Counted from the first letter of the stretch, positions 1 through 11,375 are shown. The stretch is 64,000 nt of DNA from Sweltsa coloradensis (GCA_024449915.1 JAMZAV010000971.1:62001-126000); one strand, 5' to 3'. The notes: a model not told the origin generated them from the letters alone. A program made the numbers and translations.

Positions 1-1
1 A

Positions 2-94
2 TTCTATGACGTCACCCGCTCCAGAATCCTAAAAGAGAAGGACTCCGGAGAAGGAAACCGGACAAACAGGGATCACTTGGGCGTGTACGAATGA
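2..94 (+). CDS. C-terminal end of an unidentified protein (partial last exon)
   Basis: An open frame enters from the left edge of the window. It reads FYDVTRSRILKEKDSGEG followed by NRTNRDHLGVYE and a TGA at 92-94. The stretch is more GC-rich than its surroundings and has a hydrophilic, charged composition typical of a cytoplasmic tail. An AATAAA at 312-317 could be its poly(A) signal, giving a 3' UTR of about 240 bases. No acceptor site is visible, so the exon probably starts outside the window. I do not recognise the family. Thirty codons is short enough that chance is possible; codon quality and the poly(A) signal are the only support. Confidence 0.4.
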   Translation, partial: FYDVTRSRILKEKDSGEGNRTNRDHLGVYE

Positions 95-1211
95 TACTCT
101 TGCACTAGTTGCTATCACGACATGAGAAAATAGAGAACTCATAACCAGATAGGTCATGTTTCACCAACACCAGAACTTGGCATGTAAACGTTACTCTCCG
201 CAAGCGGCTACAGGGCACAAAAAAATAATTCTCGTTTTCTAACGGGGCGCACTTTGGCGATCCTCATCACCTAAACTAAGATCAAGGAATACTTCTATAA
301 GGGAAAGAAGGAATAAAATAAATAATAATGCACTGTATGTGTGTGTACCACTCATTACGCTACTTGACTTCAGCCAAGACCAACCAATCATTTACTCTGC
401 ACGAACCAAACATAATGTATAAGAAACTACACCAATACCACTATACCAAATCCATACCAAATCCCCAATCCCAAATCCCAAATCAAAATGTAGACCCTTC
501 ATTAAAGTAAGTTTATTTGATTTAAAGGTGCACTGTTAGGTAATAATATGTCGGATGTGGGAAGGAAATACCCAGGCTGGATAGATCCAGCCATTGGCAA
601 GGGGAAAAAGAGGGGGGTTCTCATGTCTTTGTCATCGCTCGTAACGTCATTAAATGAAAAACAAGCTTCTTGCATTGAACATTCAGCTACTTATTCAGTT
701 TATTATAGTTTTAATGAAATTATATCTGATACCTTTACAAAGGTACATAAAATAATTGACTGATGATTATATTCTTTAATATTTACTACTCCATCAAATA
801 AGACCCATTACATAATGTATATATTATTGTTGTCTACAGTTTGACTATTGCTATTTCTTTACTACTTGTGGTTCACGAATTTAAGATGTTGCCAAAAAAT
901 CCCAGTTATTTGCTCACATCTGGAACAAAAATAAATATACACATTTAAAAAATATTGAATGTAAAGACGCAATACATTGTACATTGTATTGAATGTAAAG
1001 ACGCAATACATTGTACATTGTATGAAGAGGCGCGTACACTTTGATCACATAGTTTTAAGTTATATGGTAATGAAATAAGTAGATATGCTTGCTGATAAAG
1101 ACGATATTATTTAACATCGATTTAACCATAACATACATTTAACCTTGGTTAATGTAAAATGTTAATTATCCTGTAAAGGAATACATGTTTTTTATTTGTG
1201 TGTTGTTTATG
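95..1211. other. Probable 3' UTR then intergenic sequence with small repeats
   Basis: Positions 95 to about 340 would be the 3' UTR of the preceding gene. Positions 527-606 hold the head of a dispersed repeat also found near 4.08, 12.35 and 15.0 kb (GATGTGGGAAGGAAA.. then GGCTGGATAGATCCAGCCA). At 955-1023 a 34-bp unit containing GTAAAGACGCAATACATTG is directly repeated twice. Nothing else was recognised. Confidence 0.5.
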
Positions 1212-1510
1212 TAGGTGTATTAAGGGCATGTCAACCGTGAGGTAAAAATCCGATCAATTAGTCTTGGGAAGTGTGGGGAGGATGGACTTACGACGTTGTC
1301 ATCTTCGTCTCTGTTCGTGTGGACGTTGTCATCATCATTGCAGACATCGAGGCGAAGGAAAGAGTCCCTGTCGACGACTGCCAGAACTCACCTCTAGTTT
1401 CGTGAACTAAAATACTCCCCTACTTACTGGTTTTTGCAAGATGGACTTTCCCTTCTTCTCCCCATGAACAAACATTATATCATCACGGGCCAAGACGGGG
1501 ATATGTATTA
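1212..1510 (+). repeat. Dispersed SINE-like repeat (family S2)
   Basis: The copy starts near GGGCATGTCAACCGTGAGG and continues through a CGTTGTCATC-rich stretch to a block containing CTTACTGGTTTTTGCAAGA and TGGACTTTCCC. Related copies lie at 12349-12700, 14985-15575 and 62982-63245. Order and spacing are conserved but divergence is high, so this is an old family. No tRNA-like head is recognisable. Confidence 0.5.
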
Positions 1511-1895
1511 TTTATTACATAACTATTTTTTATTGAATGCATTGCATTCATGCATGAATAATAAATAAAATAATAAGCAATGGGTAGACTCTAAATACAA
1601 TTATTTTTATTATTTTTATTTAATTTAAATATTAATTGAAGAATTTTTAGGAACCGGTTAAATTTAAGGCTCTTTATGTCCTCAAACCAAAACAAGATAC
1701 AACATTCTTAAACCTAACATCCCTTCTGCATTGCACTTGTCAACCAATAATTTGTCTTCTGATTGTTGTTCACTTATAGGACTGGACTGAAGAAAGAACA
1801 ATATGATCTAGTGTTAAGATGTGTAATGGTTTGTATATCGTGTTATCAAGCCAGTGTATACATACCTAGAACCACGTGATATTCAAGGACACTCC

Positions 1896-4800
1896 TCATT
1901 GACGTCGTGTTTGAGTTGAATTTGAAGTGGTTGTTCGGCTTGCTGTAGATTCTTTATTAGCTTTAATTTGTGAACCACCTGGACTTGGGAGACTACTTTT
2001 TTGTTGTGGTAATAGGCCTAATACCTTTTGTGCTACCTTTAGACCTGGCGCAATAAGTAGGCCTGCGGCTTTTATAGAAGGTGTTCCTTGTATTCCATTA
2101 CTTTTTATTTTGGATACATTATTTCCTTGTGTACTAGCTTTTGTTTCATTTTTCTTTGTTGTTCCGCTAGCTGCTCGTGGACTAGCTGTTGATCCGCCTG
2201 AAGGAACTGACGAGTTAGCTCTTGGGGTTGAACTTGAATTAGCCTTAGGTCCATCTGTTACCTCTGATTCGTTCTGTGGTCTTTGACTTGGTGTTACTTC
2301 CGGCTGTACAGAACTACCAGGCGATTGTCGTTTTACACGATGGCTTTGAACCGACTGAAAAAAAGATACGATTCCATTAACTCAATTCCGTGCGTATATA
2401 CACATTTAATTTTCAACATTTTATTCGTCGTCTAATTTCGAACGATTAGGTACGTATATCTAAACAAAACGTCGTTAGTACCGACATAGTCAATTCTAGC
2501 AAACATCGGCTGGTGAATATGTTACTCGCCGCAACTAGAGGCGAGCTCTGGTATAGTCGTTGTCGGGTACCCCTCCATCACCCCTTTACAACCTCACCGA
2601 CGACAACCTTAACAACGACACGAACGATGACAAGATTACCAAGAAGTGCTGTTTAAGAGGACACAATCCCTAGCATTAGCATTAAAGATTAGATAAAAGT
2701 TTGTCAAAACTTTCAGGCTGGGTTGACGGTGGCCCTCCACGCTGATAGGTGCTTTCCTTGGTGTTGTCTCGTACTGTCTAGATTTTTTAATATTCATTCT
2801 GTGTAATGAGTCTGTGTTTTCCCTTCGACTAGTTTATTTCTTATAAGTTGAATTCACACAAGTTTGAATGACCTTTTGACACTTCTCGGCGGCCATTACG
2901 CATGTGAACCACTAGGACAAAATTGGAGGTATTGTTGAAAAGGTATTTTTTTTAAGTTGATGAATTATACACGATGCATTTTTAAATCAAAATACAAAAT
3001 TATCGTTTCCAAGGTTGATTTAATGGGATCTGGACGATCAAATGCATTGAAATAAATAAATATGAAACAATGTCAAGTCCCTCTGCAGGGTGTGTTACCC
3101 TCTTCAGGTATTAAACACACATTCACCGGAACTCGAGCGCTTGGCGCGTGTTATTTAGATTTTCTCAGTTCACATAACAATTATGAGAAATGTGTTAATG
3201 TTGTAACATGGTTCAATCTACGTTAAAATTTGTTGATAATTTCCAAAGGTCTAACAAATAAACTAAAACATAAAAACATATTTCGGAATCTCAAAATGAG
3301 TTTTCCATGTTTTTCTTTTCCGGAAGATGTTTTTCGTTTTCGTTTACATGTTAGACCGTTCAAAATTATCAACAAACTTCAATGTGGTTTGAAATATGTT
3401 TCAACATTAACACATTTTTTACTATTGTTATGTGAACTGAGGAAGTCTAGATAACACGCGCCAAGTAGTCGAGTTCCGTTGAATGCGTGACGAATACTCT
3501 TAACTATTTTATGAGTTTTTTTTAGTGTAGTTGGAAAAGGAATGTCCAAGGCTAGACTCAATACCTTGCATTCGCATCAACGACCGAGGAAAAACTTGTG
3601 AAAATACTTCAGACAAGATGGGATGGGATTTGAACCGGGACCTCCCGGATCAGAGTATCGCACTTAACGCTAGAGCCAACACTGTCGGTATCAGAAAATA
3701 TATTTTCCTTCTCACTTAAATTATTATGTAATTGCAGAACGTAATAACGGTAGCCTATTCATGAAATTCACATGTTAGTTTGAAACTGATCAGTAATTGT
3801 GACTTCACATATATTTCTCAACAATTTTTAATATATTTGGTTGTATTTATTTTTAATGTAAGAATAGTAATATGAAAATACGTGCTTTGTACGCAACAAC
3901 CGTGTGGTCATCCAATATCAATTAACAGGCAATTGATCACTAAAGATTGAATTCACTACTATTATGCATGACTTGCAAGTTTTTATGATGAAAGTATTTT
4001 ACTTTATCTTTGTTTTTGTTTTTCTGAGAGCTAATAATTATTTTTCCAATTATTAACTGGTGTAAAATCGTATCACCGTTAGGTAACAATGCGCTGCTGC
4101 AGCATAGAGAATTTGGGAGGACAGACCCGTGTTGGACAGATCAAGCCACTGGCGTACAAGGTGATATTTGAAAAATTATAATTTCCTATTTTCTCTCGTT
4201 TTAAAAATTGATGTATTTAAGCCACTTCTGGGTCTCTAGGTAGAATTTGGCCCTGAGCATTTCACTGCTGATCTTTGAAGGAGAAAAAAGTCCAAAAGGG
4301 TGAAATGTAAAAACAAAACACAAATAAAAACGTTGGGCGAAGCTGGGAAATTTGGCAAAAATGCTCATCTATCAACGCAACTATAAAGAGCCTTCGAGCA
4401 GCCGCCTAGTACGTTTCAAATGTTACATTATATAACATTAGCAATAACATTAACAAATTAAGATTACAATAAACGTAAGTTGAAATTTATAAGTATGACA
4501 AATTTAATTCGGTACCGTTTAGAACTTCCTTCCCTCCCCTTGCCTGAAGCTGTATTGGCTAGAGTGGCGCTGGCGCATTATACCTAACCGTTGACGCGCC
4601 CTTAGCCCTTTCCAGCCCCATGACTCCAAATTAAATCCGGGTACATAATACGTTTTTTAATTTAACCCCATTTTTTTTAGAATTAAAAAATATGCCCCAT
4701 GCCAATGGAACAAAAAGTGAATTTTTAGAGGAAATTGAAAACAAACATCTGCAAAAAAGTAAAAAAAAATGGAAAAAATTTTGTCTTTACCGGAAATGTA

Positions 4801-5220
4801 ATAAATCTCTAATATTGCTATTTTTAGTTACCAAAAATGCAATATGAATAAAAATTCCTTAATTTCTTATTCTGTAAAAAGTTCTAGGAATGTGTTTCAA
4901 ATTTGAATTATGACTTAAAATGATGCTTTAATTCAAAATTCACAAAAATTTCTTGAAAAAACATGATTTTTTTTGGAAAAACACTAAAAATCTAAGAAAA
5001 AATTAGTAATTTGAATTAACTGCCTAAAATGACTTAATTTTGAAATTTGAAACTAAGGCTGGAAAGGGTTTGCAAATAAACTCATAACTAAATCTTACTA
5101 TTTTCAACAACAACAATACTGTAGACTCTAAAAACAGATCGATAACAAATGAACGCTTACCTCGGCAGCTACGAACGTGCAGGCTAGCATCGCTAGCACA
5201 AAGATGGCGAACAGCTTCAT
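1896..5220 (-). CDS. Small secreted Ser/Thr-rich preproprotein, two exons
   Basis: Exon 1 (5161-5220) starts at the ATG on 5220 and reads MKLFAIFVLAMLACTFVAAE, a textbook signal peptide, followed by donor GTAAGC. Exon 2 (1896-2354) follows acceptor CTTTTTTTCAG and runs 152 codons to TGA at 1896-1898. Both junctions are phase 0, giving 172 residues. After the signal peptide comes SVQSHRVKR and then QSPGSS: the RVKR is a furin-type processing site that would leave an N-terminal Gln. The rest is rich in Ser, Thr, Pro, Gly, Gln and Lys, with several N-glycosylation sequons (NES, NSS, NET, NST), one hydrophobic patch (AAGLLIAPGLKVAQKVLGLL) and no cysteine. The 2.8-kb intron holds a foldback element and SINE fragments. 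The opposite strand of exon 2 is also open but has no gene-like features. I do not recognise the family; a secreted peptide precursor, cuticle or mucin-like protein are all possible. Confidence 0.72.
3120..3485. mobile_element. Foldback element (MITE-like) in the intron of the secreted protein gene
   Basis: The left arm runs from CATTCACCGGAACTCGAG through TTGGCGCGTGTTAT to GTGTTAATGTTG. The right arm starts CAACATTAACACA and ends CGAGTTCCGTTGAATG. The arms are about 85 bp each, imperfectly complementary, around a central part of about 190 bp. There is no coding capacity, and I could not define a target-site duplication. Confidence 0.7.
3530..3692 (-). repeat. tRNA-derived SINE, family S1, diverged copy
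   Basis: On the - strand it reads ACCGACAGTGTTGGCTC..., then a box-B-like GGTCCCGGTTCAAATCCCAT, then the family body ending near CTTGGACATTCC. It matches the cleaner copies at 53018-53270 and 55408-55670. Confidence 0.65.
4076..4165 (+). repeat. Fragment of repeat family S2
   Basis: It reads CGTTAGGTAACAATGCG, then GGAGGACAGACCCGTGTTGG and ACAGATCAAGCCACTGGC, matching the heads at 527-606 and 12349. From here to 5100 the sequence is AT-rich intron with nothing further recognised. Confidence 0.45.
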
Positions 5221-5254
5221 GATTGCAGATTCTTCTCGTCTCCTTGGGTTCTTG

Positions 5255-5297
5255 AGAACTTGTAGATCAATCCACTTCTTTCGTCCCTTATATATAC
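5255..5297 (-). promoter_or_regulatory. TATA-box core promoter of the secreted preproprotein gene
   Basis: On the - strand, TATATATAAGGGACG (TATA at 5297-5289) lies about 68 bases upstream of the ATG at 5220. Initiation about 30 bases downstream would leave a 5' UTR of roughly 40 bases. Position and spacing fit a strong TATA-dependent promoter, common in genes for abundant secreted peptides. Confidence 0.6.
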
Positions 5298-5974
5298 AAA
5301 GATACGAGTAACACACGCGTACAAAATAGCAGCCAATCACATGCACGGACGGAACACATGACCACATAGCACAAGAAGTAAACAGCCACGAGCGTGGTGC
5401 AACAGGCTTCGGTGACAACATCGGTTTAAAAAGCGTGTTGCGAATCATTGATAGTGTGGCATTTGAAAGTTTCGCAAACACTTGTTCAAGTCGCGTGGAT
5501 GGAGACATTTTTACCTATCTTCCTACTTTCCCCAATGTCTACCTAAGTTTGGTTTTTCCGTTGTTAAAAGAATATGATTACAAAATTTATATATGTAGAA
5601 TCAATCTCTCCCTATGGCATCCTTCAATTAACATGACAACCCTATGAAATGGCCGGTGGATTGATAAGACTTCGCCGCCCCGCACCAACCGTATTTCTCC
5701 CGCAGAATCAATTTAGCACGCGCCGAGACTCATAATATAGTGGTCCCAACGAAAGAATGCAGGTGGCTCGAAACAGTTTTCCCAACTCAACAACTTTGTC
5801 GATTCTATTCACGCTACCTCAGCGTGGATATTGCACACAGAGGAACTCTGTGATCTAGCACATATAATTTTTGCTTGCGTTGGTAAAAGATATTTCTCTT
5901 TCATACACAAAGGCGACATTCCATTTACCGCGCATTTATTCCACCCCCACCACTACAAAACATGTGTGAAGTCA
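5298..5974. other. Upstream region of the secreted protein gene
   Basis: A GC-richer stretch (5300-5520) lies directly upstream of the TATA box and may hold proximal regulatory sites; I could not name any. No coding or repeat structure was recognised up to 5974. Confidence 0.35.
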
Positions 5975-6312
5975 GAAGTATTTTAACTTCTGATTTGGAC
6001 TTAAGTCATCAGTTCTTGTCTTAGGAGTTTGTAAACGGTGACTTTGGAGCCGTCCTAGCAACGAAGCACATAATAAATTCAAAGTTGTTCTGAATTGGCC
6101 TTGTTGATTCTGGCGTTGATCCACAGGTGTTCGCACTGTCCATACCACTGATTGCTATATTTCCTATCAAAAATATCGATCTTTGGTTGGTTATCGCTCA
6201 CTCGTCGATTGCATCGGGGCCTACAGGGTTGGCTTGGTCGCTTTGATTTTCTGACCCCCACTGAAAATCAGTTATGTAACTGAGTGGGTAGACTCTAAAT
6301 ACAATTTATTTT
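5975..6312 (+). repeat. SINE family S3, 5'-truncated
   Basis: It matches the full copies at 54178-54600 and 59498-59925 from TTCTGATTTGGACTTAAGTC through TGACTTTGGAGCCGTCCTAG to the 3' end GGGTAGACTCTAAATACAAT. The tRNA-like head is missing. Confidence 0.7.
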
Positions 6313-6889
6313 TGCATTTATGCATTCTTTCGTTGGTGCAAGTATACACTGTTTTCAAGTCGATTCTTGACTTGTACGTTTTGGTCATGTATTTTGTCAA
6401 TATGTATGTGTTTGGAGTATTTTCTGTATAGTGCTATCGGACAATAACATAACCGGAGTAGTCCGCGGTAAAAGGCAAAGAAAACAGAAAAATAGTACGA
6501 GAAATTTATGAAAGCCCAAAGTTCTATTTCCCTGAGAAATATCGCCTTGGTTGAAAAACATACTATGGCAGCTGTCAAAATTCGGACGACGATGACGTGA
6601 GCAACAAGGGCACTTCAACAATTTGATTATTTTTATTTTTTAAATGCTTTTTATTTTTAGTCGGTATTTATAATTATAATATTTAAATATTAAAGATTTA
6701 AATTAAGATGAAATTATATGTAATTGTCAATTGAATATTACATTACACCAACGATGGAGTGGATCTACTAAAAGATATGTTGAGAGACAAAACTAAAACA
6801 ATTCTTACAGCTATATTTCTCAGGGTCACTTGTCAAATTGAAGTGTTCGTTTAATAAGCACGTCTCAATGCAGGTAATAAATAATAAAA

Positions 6890-7666
6890 CTAGGAAACTT
6901 CGCAAACGCCTTTTCAGGCGCGTTGTTGGATGAGCGGATGTTTTTTTAAATGAAAAAAGGCCTAAAATTGCGATTTTCAAGAGAAATTATTTTTCGATTG
7001 CGCTCAAATTTAACACAATATATAAATTCATAGAATTAAGGTTCTGTAAAAATACCATTACAATCGGATCAAGTATGTGGGTGAAGTCGTGAAATCTTTT
7101 TTAAAACGAAAAATGCGTAAAATTGCGATTTTCATCAGAAATTATTTTTTTGATCTTGCTCAAATTTCACACCAATATATAAATTGATAAAATTAAGGTT
7201 CTCTAAAAAAATCAATACAATTGAATATAGCATGTAGGTGTTATAAGTCGAAGAATGTTTTAAAAATTTAAAAAAATCATAAAATTGCGATTTTTATAAG
7301 AAATAATTTTTCTATTGCGCTCAAATTTCACACGAATATATTAATTCATAAAATTAAGGTTCTGTGCAAAAATCATTATAATCGAATAAAGCATGTAGGT
7401 GTTATGAGTAAAAGAATTTTTTTTTAAATCGAAAAAAATCGTAAAATTGAAATTTTCATGAGAAATAATTTTTCGATTACGCTCAAAAACTTGGCAGCTC
7501 TAAGCACAGAGATTTCAAAGGTCTCCAGAAAATTTCATCGCAATTGGATTATCGGTTTAGCCGGAATCGTGTTAACAAACAGACAAAAACACGAAAAAAA
7601 AGAAAAAAAGAAAAACAAAAAGAAAAAGAAAAACATTCCGGATTTTTTTTCTGTATACTCATCCAA
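6890..7666 (-). mobile_element. Non-autonomous Helitron/Helentron-like element, subfamily C
   Basis: On the - strand it begins at ATTGGATGAGTATAC near 7666 and ends at 6890 with CTCATCCAACAACGCG, then GGCGTTTGCGAAGTTTCCTAG. The terminal hairpin is AACGC..GCGTT. The body contains three or four degenerate internal repeats of about 200 bp (CATGTAGGTGTTATAAGTCG type) and an A/T-rich homopolymer block. It encodes nothing. Confidence 0.7.
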
Positions 7667-7852
7667 TAATAAACAACAGTAAAATGGTAAAATGGAAAAT
7701 CATCCATCGGCAACAATTTTTAGTCTGCCTGTGAGTCATTTAAGTTTTAGTTCATTTGGTTTAAGGGCGCATCAACCGTGAGGGGTTAAAATAGTTGACT
7801 AGTAGGCCTAACATAATACTTTTGTGTGGATTCGGAATGGTAAAAATAAAAG

Positions 7853-7927
7853 TGGCGCATAGCGGTATCGAACCAACGACCTTCGCGTTATTAGCATGAC
7901 ACTCTTAACCAACTGAGCTAATGGGCC
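7853..7927 (-). pseudogene. Degenerate tRNA-Ile(AAU)
   Basis: It is 75 nt instead of 74, with an extra base after the D-loop (GGTTAAGAG), acceptor mismatch (GGCCCAT against ATGCGCC) and a changed T-stem. The anticodon loop CTAATAA is intact. It is the outermost copy of the left array. Confidence 0.7.
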
Positions 7928-7950
7928 GGTTGGACTTTCTGACAATTTAA

Positions 7951-8555
7951 CTAGGAAAACGCTTAAGTCCCGCCGCGTTGTTGGATGAGCGTAATTGGTG
8001 CATTGAGCTGCCATGTGTTATGCGGATTTTCTGTTGTTCTGTAAAAAAATTATTACTATGTTCTAGATTTTTTTTTAATAAAATAAAATAAAGTAAAATA
8101 AAATAAAAAATAAACTTTTTTTTTTTAGAAATCACAATTTTAAAAAAAGAAAAAATTGAAAAATTACGATTTTCATAAGAAATAATTATTTCATTGCGCT
8201 CAAATTTCACAAGAATATATAAATTCATAAAATTAAGGTTCTGTGAAAAACTCATTAAAATCGGATAAGGATAAAGCATGTAGGTGTTATAAGTCGAAGA
8301 AATGTTTTAAAAATCGAAAAAAATCGTAAAATTGCGATTTTCACGAGAAATAATTTTTCGATTGCGCTAAAAAACGTGGCAGTTCTAAGTTCAGAGATTT
8401 CGAAGGCCTCTATAAAATTTCATGGCAATTGGAGTATTGGTTTAGCCAGAATCGTGTTAACAAACACACAAAAAATAATAAAAAAAAAACATTCCGGATT
8501 TTTTTCTCCAGTGTAGTGAAATGGAATCTTCGCTTCGCTCGCTACGCTCATCCAA
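7951..8555 (-). mobile_element. Helitron/Helentron-like element, subfamily A, internally shortened
   Basis: It sits in a tRNA-array spacer: the spacer GACAATTTAA is interrupted by CTAGGAAAACGCTTAAGTCC, which is the 3' end read on the + strand. The other end is CTCGCTACGCTCATCCAA. It is about 190 bp shorter than the copy at 10012-10807. Confidence 0.75.
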
Positions 8556-8666
8556 TAATTAAACAAAAAAGTGTATAAATTTAATATTTTTCTTGATCGT
8601 AAAATAGTTAACTAGTAGGCCTAACATTGTACCTAGGGAGTTGATTCAGAATGGTAAAAATAAAAG

Positions 8667-8740
8667 TGGCCCATGGGGGGATCGAACCCACGACCTTCGC
8701 GTTATTAGCACGACGCTCTAACCAACTGAGCTAATGGGCC
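8667..8740 (-). tRNA. tRNA-Ile(AAU), left array copy 1
   Basis: A 74-nt cloverleaf: acceptor GGCCCAT/ATGGGCC, D-arm GCTC..GAGC, anticodon arm TCGTG-CTAATAA-CGCGA (anticodon AAU at positions 34-36), T-loop TTCGATC, discriminator A. The T-stem GTGGG/CCCCC has a T-C mismatch at 50:64. An oligo-T pol III terminator (ACTTTTATTTTTA) follows at once. This is the consensus copy against which the others are described. Confidence 0.93.
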
Positions 8741-8906
8741 GGTTGGTAGTACTGACAATTTAACAGTACAAGAAAAGCGTTTATGTATGAAAGCATAAAT
8801 AATAAAAAATGTATTAATTAGTATATTTCTTGATCATAAAAATAGTTAACTAGTATAGGCCTAACATTTTACCTAGTAAGTTGATTCAGAATGGTAAAAA
8901 TAAAAG

Positions 8907-8980
8907 TGGCCCATGGGGGGATCGAACCCACGACCTTCGCGTTATTAGCACGACGCTCTAACCAACTGAGCTAATGGGCC
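8907..8980 (-). tRNA. tRNA-Ile(AAU), left array copy 2
   Basis: Identical to the consensus copy, 240 bp from copy 1, with the same oligo-T terminator. Confidence 0.93.
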
Positions 8981-9147
8981 AGTTGGATAAAGTGATAATT
9001 TAACAGTACAAGAAATAAAGCGTTTGTATGAAAGCATCAATAATAAAAAGTTTATTAATTAGTATATTTCTTGATCATAAAAATAGTAAACTAGTATAGG
9101 CCTAATATTTTACCTAATGAGTTGATCCAGAATGCTAAAAATAAAAG

Positions 9148-9221
9148 TGGCACTTGGGGGGATCGAACCCACGACCTTCGCGTTATTAGCACGACGCTCT
9201 AACCAACTGAGCTAATGGGCC
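9148..9221 (-). tRNA. tRNA-Ile(AAU), left array copy 3, acceptor variant
   Basis: The 3' acceptor strand reads AAGTGCC instead of ATGGGCC, so several acceptor pairs are lost. It is probably inactive although the anticodon arm is intact. Confidence 0.75.
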
Positions 9222-9388
9222 AGTTGGAAGTTCTGACAATTTAACAGTACAAGAAATGCGTTTATGTATGAAAGCATCAATAATAAAAAGTGTATTAATT
9301 AGTATATTTCTTGATCATAAAAATAGTTAATTAGTATAGGCTTAACATTTTACCTAGTAAGTTGATCTCAGAATGGTAAAAATAAAAG

Positions 9389-9462
9389 TGGCCCATGGGG
9401 GGATCGAACCCACGACCTTCGCGTTATTAGCACGACGCTCTAACCAACTGAGCTAATGGGCC
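9389..9462 (-). tRNA. tRNA-Ile(AAU), left array copy 4
   Basis: Consensus sequence, 241 bp from copy 3. Confidence 0.93.
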
Positions 9463-9628
9463 GGTTGGAAGTTCTGACAGTTTAACAGTACAAGAAAAGC
9501 GTTTATGTATGAAAGCTTCAATAATAAAAAGTGTATTAATTAGTATATTTCTTGATCATAAAAATAGTTAATTAGTATAGGCTTAACATTTTACATAGTA
9601 AGTTGATCCAGAATGGTAAAAATAAAAG

Positions 9629-9702
9629 TGGCCCATGGGGGGATCGAACCCACGACCTTCGCGTTATTAGCACGACGCTCTAACCAACTGAGCTAACGGG
9701 CC
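9629..9702 (-). tRNA. tRNA-Ile(AAU), left array copy 5
   Basis: The only change is A6 to G in the acceptor (GGCCCGT), which makes a G-U pair with position 67. Confidence 0.9.
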
Positions 9703-9865
9703 GATTGGAAGTTCTGACAATTTAACAGTACAAGAAAAGCGTTTATGTATGAAAACAATAATAAAAAATGTATTATTTAGTATATTTCTTGATCATAAAA
9801 ATAGTTAACTAGTATGGGCCTAATATTTTAGCTTGTGAGTTGATTCAGAATGGTAAAAATAAAAG

Positions 9866-9939
9866 TGGCCCATGGGGGGATCGAACCCACGACCTTCGCG
9901 TTATTAGCACGACGCTCTAACCAACTGAGCTAATGGGCC
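9866..9939 (-). tRNA. tRNA-Ile(AAU), left array copy 6
   Basis: Consensus sequence. The following spacer holds the Helitron-like element at 10012-10807. Confidence 0.93.
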
Positions 9940-10011
9940 GGTTGGAAGATCTGACAGTTTAACGGTTTAACAGTACAAGAAAAGCGTTTATGTATGAAAG
10001 CTTAAATATTA

Positions 10012-10807
10012 CTAGGAAAACGCTTAAGTCCCGCCGCGTTGTTGGATGAGCGTAATTGGTGCATTGAGCTGCCATGTGTTATGAGGATTTTCTGTTGTTC
10101 TGTGACAAAATTATTACAAAGTCGAATAATTTTTTTAAATTAAATTAAATTAAATAAAAAAATTGACTTTATTTTTTAATTTTTTTTATGAATCGTAATT
10201 TTAAAAAAGGAAAAAATCGTAAAATTGCGATTTTCATAAGAAATAATTATTCGATTGCGCTCAAATTTTACAAGAATATATTAATTCATAAAATTAAGGT
10301 TCTGTGAAAAATTCATTACAATAGGATAAAGCATGTAGGTGTTATAAGTCAAAGACTTGTTTAAAAAAAGAAAAAACGTGTAAAATTTCGATTTTCATGA
10401 GAAATAATTTTTCGATTGCGCTCAAATTTCACACGAATATCTTAATTCATAAAATAAAGGTTTTGTGAAAAATCATTAAAATCGAATGAAGCATGTAGGT
10501 GTTATAAGTCGAAGAAATATTTTAAAAATTGAAAAAATTCGTAAAATGGCGATTTTCATGAGAAATAATTTTCCGATTGCGCTCAAAAACGTGGCAGTTC
10601 TAAGTTCAGAGATTTCGAAGGTCTCCATAAAATTTCATCGCAATCGGAGTATCGGTTTAGCCGGAATCGTGTTAACAAACAGACAAAAATACAGAAAGAA
10701 AGAAAGAAAAAAAAAAAAAAAAAAAAAAAAAACATTCCGGATTTTTTTCTCCAGTGTAGTGAAATGGAATCTTCGCTTCGCTCGCTACGCTCGCTACGCT
10801 CATCCAA
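10012..10807 (-). mobile_element. Helitron/Helentron-like element, subfamily A
   Basis: Read on the + strand it starts CTAGGAAAACGCTTAAGTCC and ends TCGCTACGCTCATCCAA. The sub-terminal inverted repeat is TTGGATGAGCG/CGCTCATCCAA, and the hairpin AACGC..GCGTT lies 7 bases from the CTAG end. It splits one array spacer: copies 6 and 7 are 1040 bp apart, one normal unit plus the element. A poly-A block of about 30 bases (10708-10731) lies near its 5' end. Confidence 0.8.
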
Positions 10808-10905
10808 AAAAGTGTATAAATTAGTATATTTCTTGATCATAAAATAGTTAACTAGTAGGCCGAACATTTTACCTAGGGAGTTGATCCAGAATGGTAAAAA
10901 TAAAG

Positions 10906-10979
10906 TGGCCCATGGGGGGATCGAACCCACGACCTTCGCGTTATTAGCACGACGCTCTAACCAACTGAGCTAATGAGCC
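10906..10979 (-). tRNA. tRNA-Ile(AAU), left array copy 7
   Basis: Position 4 C to T in the acceptor (GGCTCAT) makes a U-G pair; otherwise consensus. Confidence 0.88.
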
Positions 10980-11156
10980 GGTTGGTAGATATGACAATTT
11001 AACAGCACTTGAAAAGCGTTTATGTATGAAAGCATCAATATTATCAATAATAATAATAAGTGTATTAATTAGTATATTTCTTGGTCATAAAAATAGTTAA
11101 CTAGTATAGGCCTAACATTGTACCTAGGGAGTTGATTTAGAATGGTAAAAATAAAG

Positions 11157-11206
11157 CGACCTTCGCGTTATTAGCACGACGCTCTAACCAACTGAGCTAA
11201 TGGGCC
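11157..11206 (-). pseudogene. tRNA-Ile(AAU), 3'-truncated copy
   Basis: The T-arm and 3' acceptor strand (about 24 bases) are deleted; the flank ATAAAG joins directly to CGACCTTCGCG. The D and anticodon arms remain, so it cannot form a tRNA. Confidence 0.85.
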
Positions 11207-11375
11207 GGTTGGTAATACTGACAATTTAACAGTACAAGAAATAAAGCGGTCATGTATTAAAGCATCAATAATAAAAAGTTTATTAATTAGTATATTTCTT
11301 GATCATAAAAATAGTTAACTAGTATAGGCCTAACATTTTACCTAGTAAGTTGATTCAGAATGGTAAAAATAAAAG

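Noticed and set aside
1927..2286. 119-codon open frame on the + strand with hydrophobic stretches
   Set aside because: It is the antisense of exon 2 of the secreted protein gene. The - strand frame has a matching signal-peptide exon, splice sites in phase and a processing site; the + frame has none of these.
10486..10930. Lys-rich and Phe-rich frames inside the Helitron-like elements (also near 7.5, 13.9 and 57.8 kb)
   Set aside because: They come from the A/T homopolymer block and degenerate internal repeats of the elements; each copy is broken differently.
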